A stretch of DNA of 64,000 nt, from the NCBI RefSeq assembly GCF_029909975.1, contig NZ_CP094516.1:7356501-7420500 (forward strand), in the 5' to 3' direction. A model generated the notes under the pieces. That model was not told where the DNA came from and did no database searches. It was given only the letters and a program-made list of their open reading frames with translations. Of the stretch, positions 38,499 to 47,715 are shown piece by piece; position 1 is the stretch's first letter, and each line of letters starts with the position of its first letter. The position numbers were made by a program, and so were the translations under genes. This stretch comes from Bradyrhizobium sp. ISRA430. Its GTDB lineage: Bacteria; Pseudomonadota; Alphaproteobacteria; Rhizobiales; Xanthobacteraceae.

Positions 38499-39173
38499 AT
38501 GAGAATTTTGAAGAAGATTGGAAACCGCATCCTTTGGCAATTGCCGCCATCGGAGACGATTACGGGATACGAAAACCCGGAACTCGTTGATTTGATCGTT
38601 CAAAAGACGAAGCGTCTTTTGGATCAGCCGATCGCGCCATGGCCTGAAATGGCGAATTTCAGATCCGTCCTGGATTTCGGCGGAAGCTGCGGCATCCACT
38701 ATTTCCGGGCGAAATCAACCTCGCCCGAAGTGCGCTGGGCCGTCGTCGAGACGCCCGCCATGGCTGAGCGCGCCAAACAGTTTGAGAGCGACGGGCTCAA
38801 GTTTTTCACCAGCATTGCCGGGGCTCAGAATTGGCTCGGCGAGCCGGATGCGGTGTTCTCGGAGGGCGCGCTCCAATTTACTCAAGATCCGGAAACCCAC
38901 CTCGCGGATCTCTGCGGACTTGGTGCATCGAGTATGATCTGGCAGCGTGTTTCGCTCTCGCGGAACGGACGGCAGGTGTCACGTCAGTCGAGCCTCCTCT
39001 CCGAAAATGGACCTGGGTTTATCGTCTCGCGCAAGCGCGTCGAATACCAAATCATCCGGATACCGGAATCTGTTTTTTTGCAGCCCATCGGGACTACGAC
39101 CTGCTGTCCGCGCAAGGTTCGCAAGACGATCGTTCTGGCGAGACTTTCGTATTTCGACGAAAGCGCGCGCTAG
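38499..39173 (+). pseudogene. TIGR04325-type methyltransferase, frameshifted
   Basis: The first 190 codons give a SAM methyltransferase of the TIGR04325 kind: an N-terminal GYENPELVDLIVQKTKRLL, then the SAM loop VLDFGGSCGIHYF near residue 64 and VETPAMAERAK. Near 39078 a run of seven Ts shifts the frame. In the shifted frame HRDYDLL continues the pattern, while the original frame runs into unrelated residues. The 3' part seems to belong to a following gene, since frame 1 past its stop codon reads as a helical protein. Role unknown; such enzymes occur in surface polysaccharide loci and on islands. Confidence 0.5.
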
Positions 39174-39437
39174 CTCGCCGAAGCCATCAAGGCTCAAGCG
39201 CAGGCCTTCGAGATGGTGAACCAGCGGATCGAGTTCTATCACGAGAGCAATATCGAGAGGCTGAAGGATCTTGTCACGGTCGTCGGTTCGCAGGCCGAAG
39301 CGGTGCGAGTCAATACCGGGATCGTCACTGAGCTCGCAACAGCATTCAGTCCGCTCTGCAAACCTGACGGACACGAAGGCCAAGGTCGATCTCTTGTCGG
39401 GCAAGATCGAAGGGGTGTTGTCACGGAGGACTCGATG
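39174..39437 (+). pseudogene. Broken helical protein
   Basis: After the stop at 39171-39173 the same frame continues as a coherent helical sequence (LAEAIKAQAQAFEMVNQRIE and onward). After a one-base shift near 39350 it continues as NLTDTKAKVDLLSGKIEGVL to a stop at 39437. The stop plus frameshift mark a dead gene. The downstream ATG at 39435 overlaps this stop (ATGA), as in compact operons. Family unknown. Confidence 0.4.
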
Positions 39438-39698
39438 AACCTTCGTTCGATCCTGCGCAAGATGCGCATCCTTTATCCGTTCGACGTCGAAGAGGTCGAC
39501 CAGGCAGAAGCAGAGAATGCTCTGCGAGACCATGACCCGCGATGAGCCGCAGGTATCCGAGAGGCGCAAGGCAAACTCTTGGAGTCGATAGCGTACTCGC
39601 GGTTGTCGAGCGAGACGGCGAGCAATCCGGACATTTTGGCCGGACTGGTCCACGACATGAAGTCGATGAGGGCTGGCGCAGAAAAGGGGACGCATTGA
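39435..39698 (+). pseudogene. Broken small gene, unknown
   Basis: It begins MNLRSILRKMRILYPFDVEE and then needs at least two frame changes to read through ETMTRDEPQVSERRKANSW and ESIAYSRLSSETASNPDILA to a stop at 39696. The pieces overlap head to tail without a gap, so they were probably one protein of about 85 residues. No family recognised. Confidence 0.4.
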
Positions 39699-40070
39699 AA
39701 TGCTGATGTCATGATCCCTCGAAGGGACGTTCGGAACGCTGTTCGTTTTGCTCCTCTTCGCGTGCTTCATGTTTGGCCTCTACATTGCGCGCGAGGTCAG
39801 GAAGAACGGCTTTCAGCGCATGCGATTGCAGGCCGCCATTTCGATTTTCGTGTTCGCGAGCGGGGTCTGCATCATCACCGGCCGAGGTGGTGGTGGCTAC
39901 ACACGACACGGATAGAGGGCGAGCCCATCCTTCATCTCGGCGCGATCGTCACGGTTCTCGGCATCATCTGTGTCATCCGCGTGTTCGCCCCCGATGACTG
40001 GGGCCGGAATGTCTGGATAGGCTCAGTGCTGTTCGCGATCGCGACGGCGGTCCTGTTTTTCTACATCTGA
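39699..40070 (+). pseudogene. Frameshifted small membrane protein
   Basis: One frame reads GTFGTLFVLLLFACFMFGLY and, after a basic loop, AISIFVFASGVCIITGRGG. At the GGTGGTGGTGG run near 39890 the frame changes and the sequence continues as HTTRIEGEPILHLGAIVTVL, ICVIRVFAPDDW and SVLFAIATAVLFFYI. Together this is a protein of about 115 residues with three or four membrane helices. A stop (TGA) also lies near the start. It ends about 285 bp before a strong terminator. A phage-type membrane protein is possible. Confidence 0.45.
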
Positions 40071-40085
40071 CGGTGGATCGAAGAA

Positions 40086-40126
40086 GCGAGGCCCGGCAAC
40101 AGAGGCGAATCCGAACCGGGCCTCGC
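40086..40126. repeat. Perfect 11-bp inverted repeat
   Basis: GCGAGGCCCGG (40086-40096) and CCGGGCCTCGC (40116-40126) form a strong hairpin with a 19-nt loop just after the frameshifted membrane gene. There is no T run, so it is not a classic terminator. It may stabilise a transcript end. Confidence 0.6.
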
Positions 40127-40354
40127 GACCGCCGATCACCTCGCGGGATAGACCGGCGAGCAGGAAGGATGTCGCATGGCAAGCTGCCTTTGTGCGCGAT
40201 ATGCGCTTTTTGACGCGAGATTACTGCAGACCGTCCCGTCAGCGGGCAGCTTTCCTGCGCAGCGCATGCCTGCGCTGTAGATAACTGCCGGTCCTCCTCG
40301 GCGCCGGCAGACCCCGGGGCGATGCGCACGCATCACTCCTCCCTTGGACCTCCA

Positions 40355-40388
40355 CCCCGCAGCCCGAAAGGGTTGCGGGGCTTTTTTT
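40355..40388 (+). terminator. Rho-independent terminator
   Basis: CCCCGCAGCCC, a GAAA loop and GGGTTGCGGGG make an 11-bp stem (with one A-T pair inside) followed by CTTTTTTT. It closes the plus-strand block 38294-40070. Its good preservation contrasts with the decayed genes before it. Confidence 0.85.
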
Positions 40389-40445
40389 GTGCCCGCGCGC
40401 GAGCTGAATGCGAGGCTTGACTAGGTGATGGATTAAAGAGCTACG

Positions 40446-41105
40446 CTAAGGCGCCCGCTCGTCGGATTTGCTCGGTAGCACAAGCCAGTAGGACCGGCCG
40501 TTTGAACGTGGGTCGCTGTTGTCGCTTCTGGAGAAGAAGACATGGCCAGGTTGCAGCGAGTAGCGTCCCAGACCATGCTCGGAAACCAAATAGCCGCGGG
40601 CATGAGGCCATGCGAGCGGCTTATCATCCTCATATAGCACAACCGGCGATGACTGCGTGTCGTTGTCATCGTCGGCATAAGCCTCGAATTGCTGGGGGAT
40701 GGGCGCCGAATAGACAAAGCCATCTGGATAGATCCTATACGGCGTCGGAAGTTTGTAGGCGCCCGGGGACGGCGGCGGTTTCGGCGGTAGATAGTCGCGC
40801 TCGCTGTATGTGACCAGCAGTATATTCAAGAGCGCAATGCACAGTGCGGATACGATCGGCCAGAATGGCACCGTCCTTTGCTTGGCAGTTTGACCGGCCG
40901 CTTCTTCTTCAAACCTATTTGCGAGCGTCGATAGAAACTCTCTTGCGGCCGGGTCGCAACCAGTAGCCATTTCCCGAGCCTGCAATGCTAGCTTTAAAAG
41001 ATTATACGCCATGAACTGTTCAAAATGTTGTCGCTCGATCTGCAATTGCGAATAGGCGTTTGGTTGCTTCGACACCAGGACGGCCGATTCGCTAATCGTC
41101 TTCAC
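40446..41105 (-). CDS. Single-span membrane protein, unknown
   Basis: A 219-aa protein. The N-terminal 85 residues are helical and cytoplasmic-looking (QLQIERQHFEQFMAYNLLKL). One transmembrane helix follows (VPFWPIVSALCIALLNILLV, about residues 83-102), then a proline-rich linker (PPKPPPSPG) and a C-terminal domain of about 110 residues with many Tyr, Asp and Pro. The periplasmic part might bind a ligand or the wall. I do not recognise the family. Start ATG at 41105; no neighbours suggest a pathway. Confidence 0.6.
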   Translation of the reverse strand: MKTISESAVLVSKQPNAYSQLQIERQHFEQFMAYNLLKLALQAREMATGCDPAAREFLSTLANRFEEEAAGQTAKQRTVPFWPIVSALCIALLNILLVTYSERDYLPPKPPPSPGAYKLPTPYRIYPDGFVYSAPIPQQFEAYADDDNDTQSSPVVLYEDDKPLAWPHARGYLVSEHGLGRYSLQPGHVFFSRSDNSDPRSNGRSYWLVLPSKSDERAP

Positions 41106-41547
41106 GCTTCAGAACGGCAGCTTCCAAAGGAAATAGAGAAGCGCAGCGAAGGCTCCCCAATCAATCTTAGCTTGATAGTCTACCACCTGGCTGTCCGGTG
41201 CACGAAGAAACCCCAGCCGGGGCTGGCGCGGCTAGGGCTTCGGATGCGTGCCCGTGTTGAGGCGGACACCGCCGGAGCCTAGCCGCCCTCAAACGGTGCT
41301 TTTCGGCGGAAGGATTCGCTCTATAACGAAAAACTGCGCAAGAGGCGTCAAGCACGCTCGATGCCTACATCGATGTTACCTCGGTTCTGGAACACGAGGT
41401 CCACCGGCTCGATTTGGAGGGCGAGAAGTTTCCGGGCGAGGGCGTCGACGCCCGCCAACTCTAGCGAGGCGCAGCCGTGCGACCTCCACAGATCATCAGC
41501 CGGGGTCCTGATCCGTTTATGGATCATTTGCTCGGCTTGTCGGACGG
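41106..41547. other. Stretch with fragments only
   Basis: A plus-strand frame near 41350-41464 reads like the end of a real protein (DAYIDVTSVLEHEVHRLDLE, then GEKFPGEGVDARQL and a stop), but its upstream frame is broken. No intact gene. Confidence 0.35.
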
Positions 41548-41640
41548 CTAGCCATCGTACTTGACCTCGTGGATCCAATCCTTGCCGGCTGGCACAACCT
41601 TCCTGGCTTCCGGCTTGCAGAACTCGAATTGTTTAGCCAT
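41548..41640 (-). pseudogene. ATP-dependent DNA ligase, first 30 codons only
   Basis: From the ATG at 41640 the minus strand reads MAKQFEFCKPEARKVVPAGK then DWIHEVKYDG and a stop. KxDG inside (E/H)VKYDG is the adenylation motif of ATP-dependent DNA ligases (LigD type), so this is the beginning of such a gene. The normal continuation (YR-) is missing, so it is only a fragment. Confidence 0.55.
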
Positions 41641-41659
41641 GCCAGAGATTTATGCGCGG

Positions 41660-41923
41660 TCAGGCTAAAAGCGAGTCCGCTCCGTTGAGAATCCGGACGT
41701 AGGTTCCGCTCTCATGCATGAAGAGGATTTTGCGCTCGACCAGCAGATCCAGGCCGGCCCGATATTCGGCGGGGCTGCCCTTGTCGCGGAACAGGAAGGG
41801 ATAGTTGATCTTCTCGATGTGCAGTCGCCCATCCTGGACCGGCTGCACCTCTCGGCAGATCTCGAGTAGCCGGCGCGCTGCGGCTTCCGGCTTCGCATAC
41901 GGCCGATCCGCGGTCATCTTCAT
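41660..41923 (-). CDS. Small winged-helix-like hypothetical protein
   Basis: An 87-aa protein starting at the ATG at 41923 (MKMTADRPYAKPEAAARRLL). The fold looks helical with a possible wing (RAGLDLLVERKILFMHESGT). The frame is open further upstream, but that part is out of character. Small proteins of this kind are common on rhizobial islands next to insertion sequences. No function is known to me. It overlaps the broken gene upstream in another frame. Confidence 0.5.
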   Translation of the reverse strand: MKMTADRPYAKPEAAARRLLEICREVQPVQDGRLHIEKINYPFLFRDKGSPAEYRAGLDLLVERKILFMHESGTYVRILNGADSLLA

Positions 41924-42217
41924 GCGCCGATCCCCGGTGCGCGGTGCGGATGTGGTCGGTGACCGTGGTGTTGGTGATCTCGGCGCCGCAGAAGCAGTGC
42001 GAACGGCCATCCCGGGTCTGCGCCGGCATCCGGCAATGCTCACCCCACATCCGGTATTTCCACGCCGTGGCATCGCGATCGTCGCGCCAAGCGTCGTAAT
42101 TTGCCTCGGTCAGAGTCGGCTCGAGCTCCTTCCACGGTCGCTCGAAAGCGGCGCGGGCGGCCTCAAACGAGGCGGCCGTGCCGTTCCTGTGTGTCTTGAC
42201 CGCTGTGCCTGGATGGA
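41712..42217 (-). pseudogene. Rhizobial island ORF with C-x-C motif, start lost
   Basis: The minus strand reads HPGTAVKTHRNGTAASFEAA, then FERPWKELEPTLTEANYDAW, WRDDRDATAWKYRMWGEHCR and FCGAEITNTTVTDHIRTAHR. The ending resembles a small zinc-binding finger (CFCG...H...H). A stop at about 42220 precedes this without a start codon, and the 3' end overlaps the next gene in another frame. I regard it as a remnant of a family that is frequent beside rhizobial insertion sequences. Confidence 0.4.
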
Positions 42218-43240
42218 AACCCCAGCTTCGTGGCCGAGGGGCTCATTGCCGCGCCTTCGCATCCATGTCATCTCGAATTGCCTGCGACTTTCTGGCGCTC
42301 AGCACATCATCTTTCCCTGACATTCTCCATGAGAACGGGTCGTGTCCCCAGTGATGGTGTAGCTCGGTAGAGCAAAGCCGTCCGCACGCGCGCCCTACAA
42401 TAGCGCCGTAGCGGGCGGACGGCTTTGCGGTGGTCACCGGCGATTCGCCGGTAGGGTCGGGTTGCTGACACCAACCTGATTCGAGGAACCACCGATGACC
42501 GACGAGATGATGAACCTGCGGACGCTCGTGGAGAAGACCCCTGATGCGGATCTGCTGCGCGAGATGATCGGCTTTGCCGCCCAGCGCCTGATGGAGCTGG
42601 AAGTGGAAAGCCAGACCGGAGCCGCCTATGGCGAGAAGAGCCCCGAGCGCCTGGCCCAGCGCAACGGCTACCGCGACCGCATTTGGGAGACCCGCGCCGG
42701 CGCGGTCGAACTGCGCATCCCCAAGCTGCGCAAGGGCTCCTACTTCCCCGGCTTCCTGGAGCCCCGTCGCATGGCCGAGAAGGCGCTTACCGCGGTGGTG
42801 CAGGAAGCCTACGTGCAGGGCGTCTCGACCCGCTCGGTCGACGATCTCGTGCAGGCCATGGGCATGAGCGGCATCTCCAAGAGCCAGGTGAGCCGGCTCT
42901 GCGCCGAGATCGACGATAAGGTGAAGGCGTTCCTCGCCCGTCCGATCGAGGGCGACTGGCCGTATTTGTGGATCGACGCCACCTACGTGAAGGTGCGCCA
43001 GCAGGGCCGCATCGTCTCGGTCGCGGTGATTGTCGCGGTCGGCGTCAACAGTGACGGCCGGCGCGAAGTTCTCGGCATGGATATTGGCCCGTCCGAGGCC
43101 GAGACGTTCTGGACCGCGTTCCTGCGCAAGCTCGCGCGCCGCGGCCTACGCGGCGTCAAGCTGGTCGTGTCTGATGCCCATGAGGGCATCAAGGCCACCG
43201 TCGCCAAGGTGCTCAACGCCTCCTGGCAGCGTTGCCGCGT

Positions 43241-44752
43241 GGGGTCGTTGAAGAAGTGGCCAATAGATTTCGCGCGATGCAGCGACCGGCCCCGTCGTGG
43301 CCCTCGCATCAAAACCCGCTACGGGGCGATCTGAAGCCGCAAACGCACTATGAGGACAATCCAAGGCAGAATAAGCGCAAGCAGAGCGGCTGCCAGCCGC
43401 TTCAGATTGATGGCGGCGGCCGTCAGGTAGGCTTGGATCTTCATGTTCGGTAGACCGCGCCGTATGGCGCGCGCTAGTCCGTGCCAGGTTTTGGCTTCGC
43501 CGTGGAAGCCCTCTGAGCGCCAGCGATGGCGTTGATAGAGCCGTCGATCCTGCTTACTCCATCGCTCGCGACGGCGGCGGGCGCGGAGCAGTGCCGGATA
43601 ATCGTCACCGACAACGACCGCTTTGTTAACTCGCCCTTTGGATAGGCAATCGCCCTTGAGCGGACACCGGGCGCAATCCTTCGCCTTCGAGTAAAAGAAA
43701 CGGCCGTGCTTGATGGGCCGCGCGGGGCGCAAGATACGTCCTCGCGGGCACTTCAAGATGTCGTTCTTGGCGTCGTACCGGAAGCGTCTGAGCGGTACGC
43801 GACTCTTGATTGGTTCGGCTTTAGCTGGGATCAGGGCATCGATGCCGCGCCGCTCGAGCGCACCGTAGACTTTAGCGTAGGCATATCCCGCGTCGGCGGT
43901 GACCACCTTGATGTCGATGCCCGCAATCGCTTCAACCTCATCGACTTGCGGCTCGATCATCTCCCCTTCGTTCGTTTGTCCAGTCGTGACCGCGACGTCC
44001 AGAATAACGCCGACCTTGTCATCGACGGCAGTGTGCTGCTTGTAAGCGGGCTCCAGCCGCCGGTTTCGGGCATTGGTGGCCATTGTCGCATCCGGATCGG
44101 TGGTGCAGATCTTCTTGTACTTGCCGCTTTGCCGGCCCTTCCTCTCAGCCTCGCTTTCATCTTCGCTTTGATTCTCGCTCAGCACATCCACCACATGCTG
44201 CTCGGTGAGGCTGTCCCAACTCACGTTGGCGCGGATCAGCGACGCATCGATGTGAACCACTTCGGCTGTTGCGATCTTGGCCTTCAGGCAGGCCTCGACC
44301 GTGCGTTTAAAGATCCTACGGAATCGCTCTTCGCCCCAGCGCTGGCGGATGCGCGTCAGGCTGGAATGGTGCGGTAGCTGCTCGTGCAGGCCATAACCAG
44401 CAAACCAGCGAATGGCGATGTTGACCTGAGCCTCACGCATCAGCTTGCGATCGTGTACGATGCCGGTGAGCAGACCCGCGAGCATCAGGCGTACCGCGGC
44501 TTCTGGATCGATGCCTGGCCGACCGTCGTTCGCGCAATAGCAGTCGGAGACCTCTTCCCTTAGCCAAGATAGGTCGAGCACACGATCGACCCGCGCCAGC
44601 ACGTGCTCATCTGGGACGAGCTGTTTGAGCGAGCCAGTGATGAAGAGCTCCAACTGATCCCGCTCCTTGCGCCCCAGCATCTCGTTTGCTCCGCCGATCG
44701 CGAATCGCCGACGAAAACGAAATCAGCCAATTGCAGCTTTTTCAACGACCCC
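43241..44752 (-). mobile_element. IS1182-type insertion sequence, intact
   Basis: A 1512-bp element with inverted ends GGGGTCGTTGAAGAAG (left) and GGGGTCGTTGAAAAAG (right, read inward). It is flanked by direct repeats CGCGT (43236-43240 and 44753-44757; a sixth shared C makes the exact length ambiguous). It lies in the opposite orientation inside the IS256 transposase gene. Intact ends, intact target duplication and an open transposase frame suggest recent insertion. Confidence 0.9.
43319..44680 (-). CDS. IS1182-type transposase
   Basis: A 453-aa transposase. The N-terminal DUF772-type part is clear ([20 protein letters not shown]), followed by the DDE domain with [32 protein letters not shown] and a Cys-rich insert ([12 protein letters not shown]). 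The C-terminal helix holds [20 protein letters not shown] with the catalytic Glu. The frame is full length and both element ends are present, so it may be active. Confidence 0.88.
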   Translation of the reverse strand: MLGRKERDQLELFITGSLKQLVPDEHVLARVDRVLDLSWLREEVSDCYCANDGRPGIDPEAAVRLMLAGLLTGIVHDRKLMREAQVNIAIRWFAGYGLHEQLPHHSSLTRIRQRWGEERFRRIFKRTVEACLKAKIATAEVVHIDASLIRANVSWDSLTEQHVVDVLSENQSEDESEAERKGRQSGKYKKICTTDPDATMATNARNRRLEPAYKQHTAVDDKVGVILDVAVTTGQTNEGEMIEPQVDEVEAIAGIDIKVVTADAGYAYAKVYGALERRGIDALIPAKAEPIKSRVPLRRFRYDAKNDILKCPRGRILRPARPIKHGRFFYSKAKDCARCPLKGDCLSKGRVNKAVVVGDDYPALLRARRRRERWSKQDRRLYQRHRWRSEGFHGEAKTWHGLARAIRRGLPNMKIQAYLTAAAINLKRLAAALLALILPWIVLIVRLRLQIAP

Positions 44753-45435
44753 CGCGTCCACTTCATGCGCAACGCGCTCGCGCATGCCGGCAAGAGCGGC
44801 CGGCGTGTCGTCTCCGCCTTCATCGCCACCGCGTTTGCCCAGGACGATGCCGAGGCCGCAAAGACCCAATGGCGAAAGGTCGCCGACCAGCTCCGCCCCA
44901 AGCTCCCCAAGCTCGCCGGCTTCCTCGACGAGGCCGAGACCGATGTGCTCGCCTACATGACCTTCCCGCCCCAGCATCGGACCAAGCTGCACTCGACCAA
45001 CCCGATCGAGCGCCTCAACGGCGAGATCAAGCGCCGCACCGAGGTGGTCGGCATCTTCCCCAATGAGGACGCCATCGTTCGCCTCGTCGGTGCGATCCTG
45101 CTCGAGCAGAATGATGAATGGGCCGTCCAGCGCGCCCGCTACATGACGCTGGAAACCATCGCGCCGTTGAGCGATGATCCCGCCGTCAGCTTCCCGGCAA
45201 TCGCCAGCTGACCTGTCCGGCCCTCGCCGGCGAACGCGGTGTCCCACCGCCAGTTACACCACGCCTAGGGACACGATCTGAGAACGTAACCGACACACGC
45301 GCGGGAAATGAGATTGCGCGGCGTTGCAGTTCTACATTGAAGTAGATCTTCCAGCCCCTTACCACTCTTGAGGAAGTCGAATGCGCCCCTGGCGCGATCC
45401 GCAGGCTAGCGAGAGCTTGGCCGATCGTCTCCCAC

Positions 45436-46644
45436 TAGTGTCCTGAACCAGAAGTTCGCAATATCGCGTTGTGTTCTGCCGGAACATTGTGTCGGCAGAA
45501 GCGCTCGATGGAAGCAAGGATGTCATCGGCGGATTTAGTCCATCGGAACGGTTTGGGATCGACCGTTGTGCCGCTCGATGAACGAGGTGATGTCAGCCCT
45601 AAGGGCTGCGACGCTGCGATAGACGCCGCGCCTGATCTTCTTATCGGTAAGGAGCGCGAAGAAGCGCTCGACCTGATTGAGCCATGACGCACTGGTCGGG
45701 GTCAGGTGCACATGCCAACGCGGCCTTTTGGTCAGCCATTTCCGGATCAGCGGGGTCTTGTGGGTGGCGTAGTTATCCATGACGAGATGGACGTCAAGTT
45801 CGCGCGGCACGGCGGCCTCGATCTCGTCGAGGAACTTGCGGAACTCGGCGGCACGGTGGCGTCCATAGCACTTGCCGATGACCCGTCCGGTCGCAATGTC
45901 GAGGGCGGCGAACAGCGATGTGGTGCCGTGCCTTTTGTAGTCATGGCTCCTTCGAGCCGGCTGGCCGGGACGCATCGGCAACATCGGCTGACTGCGATCC
46001 AGCGCCTGGATTTGAGACTTCTCGTCCACACACAGAACGATGGCGTGCGCCGGCGGCGAGACGTAAAGGCCCACGACACCGCGTACTTTGGCCACGAAGT
46101 TCGGATCGGTCGAGAGCTTGAACGTCTCCAGCCGGTGCGGCGGAGCCCGAAGGCCCTCCAGATACGTTGCACCGTCGACACTGACAGGCCGCTGGCCTAC
46201 GCCATGCCGCGGGAGCTCCAATGGGTGGCATTCTCGGGGCAGTTCTCCAGCGTCCTGACGATCACCGCTTCAATGCGGGCATCGTCAATCGTGCGCGGTG
46301 CCCCCGGAGCGCGGCTTTCGTGCAGCCCGTCCACGCGCCGCTCCACAAAGCGGCGCCGCCACTTGCCCACCGTCTGCCGGTCCAGGCCCAGCTTGGCCGC
46401 CACTTCCGTGTTCTGACCTCCCTCTGCGCAGGTCAGCACAATCCGGGCTCTCAAAGCCAGCGCCTGCGCCGTCTTCCGCCGCGTTGTCAGCGACTCCAGC
46501 TCGGCACGCTCCTCATCGCTCAATGTCAGGGGGGCAAGTTGCTGGACCGCCATCAGATGCTCCGTCGCTGTTTGCCTCCCTCTTGGCACAGCGATGCGAA
46601 TCTACTGCGAATCTACGATTGCGAACTTGTGACTCGGGACACTA
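45436..46644 (-). mobile_element. IS630-type insertion sequence, transposase dead
   Basis: Ends TAGTGTCCTGAACCAGAAGT (left) and TAGTGTCCCGAGTCACAAGT (right, read inward) form imperfect inverted repeats, each starting at a TA, the target site duplicated by IS630/Tc1 elements. The element carries one transposase reading region on the minus strand, which is broken. Confidence 0.8.
45535..46589 (-). pseudogene. IS630-family transposase, nonsense plus frameshift
   Basis: The 5' part (46589-46200) encodes the HTH half (AAKLGLDRQTVGKWRRRFVE) and ends at TAG (46197-46199), which replaces a sense codon, since the same frame continues [20 protein letters not shown] one-base shift near 46145 then leads into [20 protein letters not shown] and the DDE domain: [28 protein letters not shown] and [13 protein letters not shown]. 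Two lesions make it inactive. Confidence 0.85.
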
Positions 46645-46998
46645 GGTGCTCTTCTTCCTGCAGTTACTGCGCGCTAGATTAAAGTGCCGCGCAAGCCATA
46701 GACGAGATGAGGTACGCCTCATCCGCGCGCGCCGACAACATTGACCCTCACGCCAAATGGGAAGCGCAAACGGATGTGACTAGGCAAGGACCGCTCGGCT
46801 CATGACGATCAGCTGGGATGCACGAGGTGATCCGCCCCATCGTCGCTCGACCCTACAGCTTTTGTGGTCGCGTTGGCGGCTTTCAGAGTTAGGCAAGGCG
46901 CGCGGACCAGACTTAAGCTGCGGCCTCCATCATGTTGCACCCCGATCTGACTATGCTGGAACTCCTGCCAATCCCGCGAAGGATGGGAGTTGAGACTT
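46645..46998. other. Intergenic stretch, no gene seen
   Basis: About 350 bp between the IS630 element and the permease. Only short frames; no remnants recognised. Confidence 0.45.
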
Positions 46999-47715
46999 TC
47001 AAGCGAGAACCAACTGGATGCCGGCAACGAGCAGAACCGCCACGAGGATAAATCTGATGCCTGCCGGGTTCAGGCAGTTCAGGCTGACTACCGTTCCAGC
47101 GACCGCACCCGCCAGCGCGGAGATAGCGTAAAGAGCCAAATCCGGAGAGGGAAATTGGCCGCTGAAAAGAGCTCCAACGAAGCCGACTGTGGAATTTGCC
47201 AGAATAAAAGGGGGCGATATCGCGACGGTCTGCTTCGGTGATGCCAAATTCAGTGTGATGAGCGTCGGCGCGAGGAACACTCCGCCGCCCACGCCGGTCA
47301 GACCGGAAACCAGGCCAAGAGCCGCGCCAATGCTCACGCTCGCCGTGAGCGGAGTTTCGCAAACACGATCGGCAGCGCGTCCCCGCTGCATAATCATCAC
47401 TGCGCTCGCCAGAAGAAGAACGAGCCCGGTGAGCGTCTTGTACATGTGGTCCTCGAGCACAATCAAGCCACCGGCAAGCGACGCTGGCATCGACGAAAAG
47501 AGAAGCGGGCGCAGGATTGCCCAGTCAACGACCTTGTTGCGGTTGAAGAGCCACGTAGAATAAGCCGCGACGACAATGTTGAGACCAAGCGCCGTCGGGC
47601 GCATCTCTGTCGATGACATACCAAAAAATGCCATTAGCGAGAGGAATGCAGTGCCACCAGCCTGGCCAACGCTCGCATACAGCAGTGAGATGATCGCGAA
47701 GAGCAGAGAAGCCAT
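46999..47715 (-). CDS. TauE/SafE-type sulfite/anion permease
   Basis: A 238-aa inner-membrane protein with about seven hydrophobic helices. The two related glycine-rich signatures of the family are present: SVGQAGGTAFLSLMAFFG near residue 16 and SGLTGVGGGVFLAPTLI near residue 137. They mark the internal duplication of TauE/SafE (DUF81) transporters, which export or import sulfite, sulfoacetate or similar anions. The substrate cannot be predicted. It stands alone on the minus strand. Confidence 0.88.
   Translation of the reverse strand: MASLLFAIISLLYASVGQAGGTAFLSLMAFFGMSSTEMRPTALGLNIVVAAYSTWLFNRNKVVDWAILRPLLFSSMPASLAGGLIVLEDHMYKTLTGLVLLLASAVMIMQRGRAADRVCETPLTASVSIGAALGLVSGLTGVGGGVFLAPTLITLNLASPKQTVAISPPFILANSTVGFVGALFSGQFPSPDLALYAISALAGAVAGTVVSLNCLNPAGIRFILVAVLLVAGIQLVLA

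Larger units (their letters stand above)
42495..45211 (+). pseudogene. IS256-family transposase, split by another IS
   Basis: The 5' part (42495-43240) encodes the HTH region and the first catalytic Asp ([15 protein letters not shown], and VSDAHEG). The 3' part (about 44758-45211) continues VHFMRNALAHAGKSGRR and ends with the conserved HSTNPIERLNGEIKRRTEVV region containing the catalytic Glu. Joining the two across one copy of the CGCGT duplication restores a single frame of about 400 residues. The gene itself is therefore undamaged apart from the insertion. Confidence 0.88.
42338..45278 (+). mobile_element. IS256-type insertion sequence, interrupted
   Basis: Ends are inverted repeats: GGTCGTGTCCCCAGTG at the left and, read inward from the right, GATCGTGTCCCTAGGC. 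The element is flanked by the same 8 bp, TGAGAACG (42330-42337 and 45279-45286), a target duplication of the size expected for IS256. Its transposase gene is split by an IS1182-type element at 43241-44752. Without the inner element it would be about 1.4 kb. Confidence 0.88.

Noticed and set aside
40866..40883. TGGCAC ... TTTGCT, like a sigma-54 promoter
   Set aside because: Spacing is one base too long and it lies inside a minus-strand coding region.
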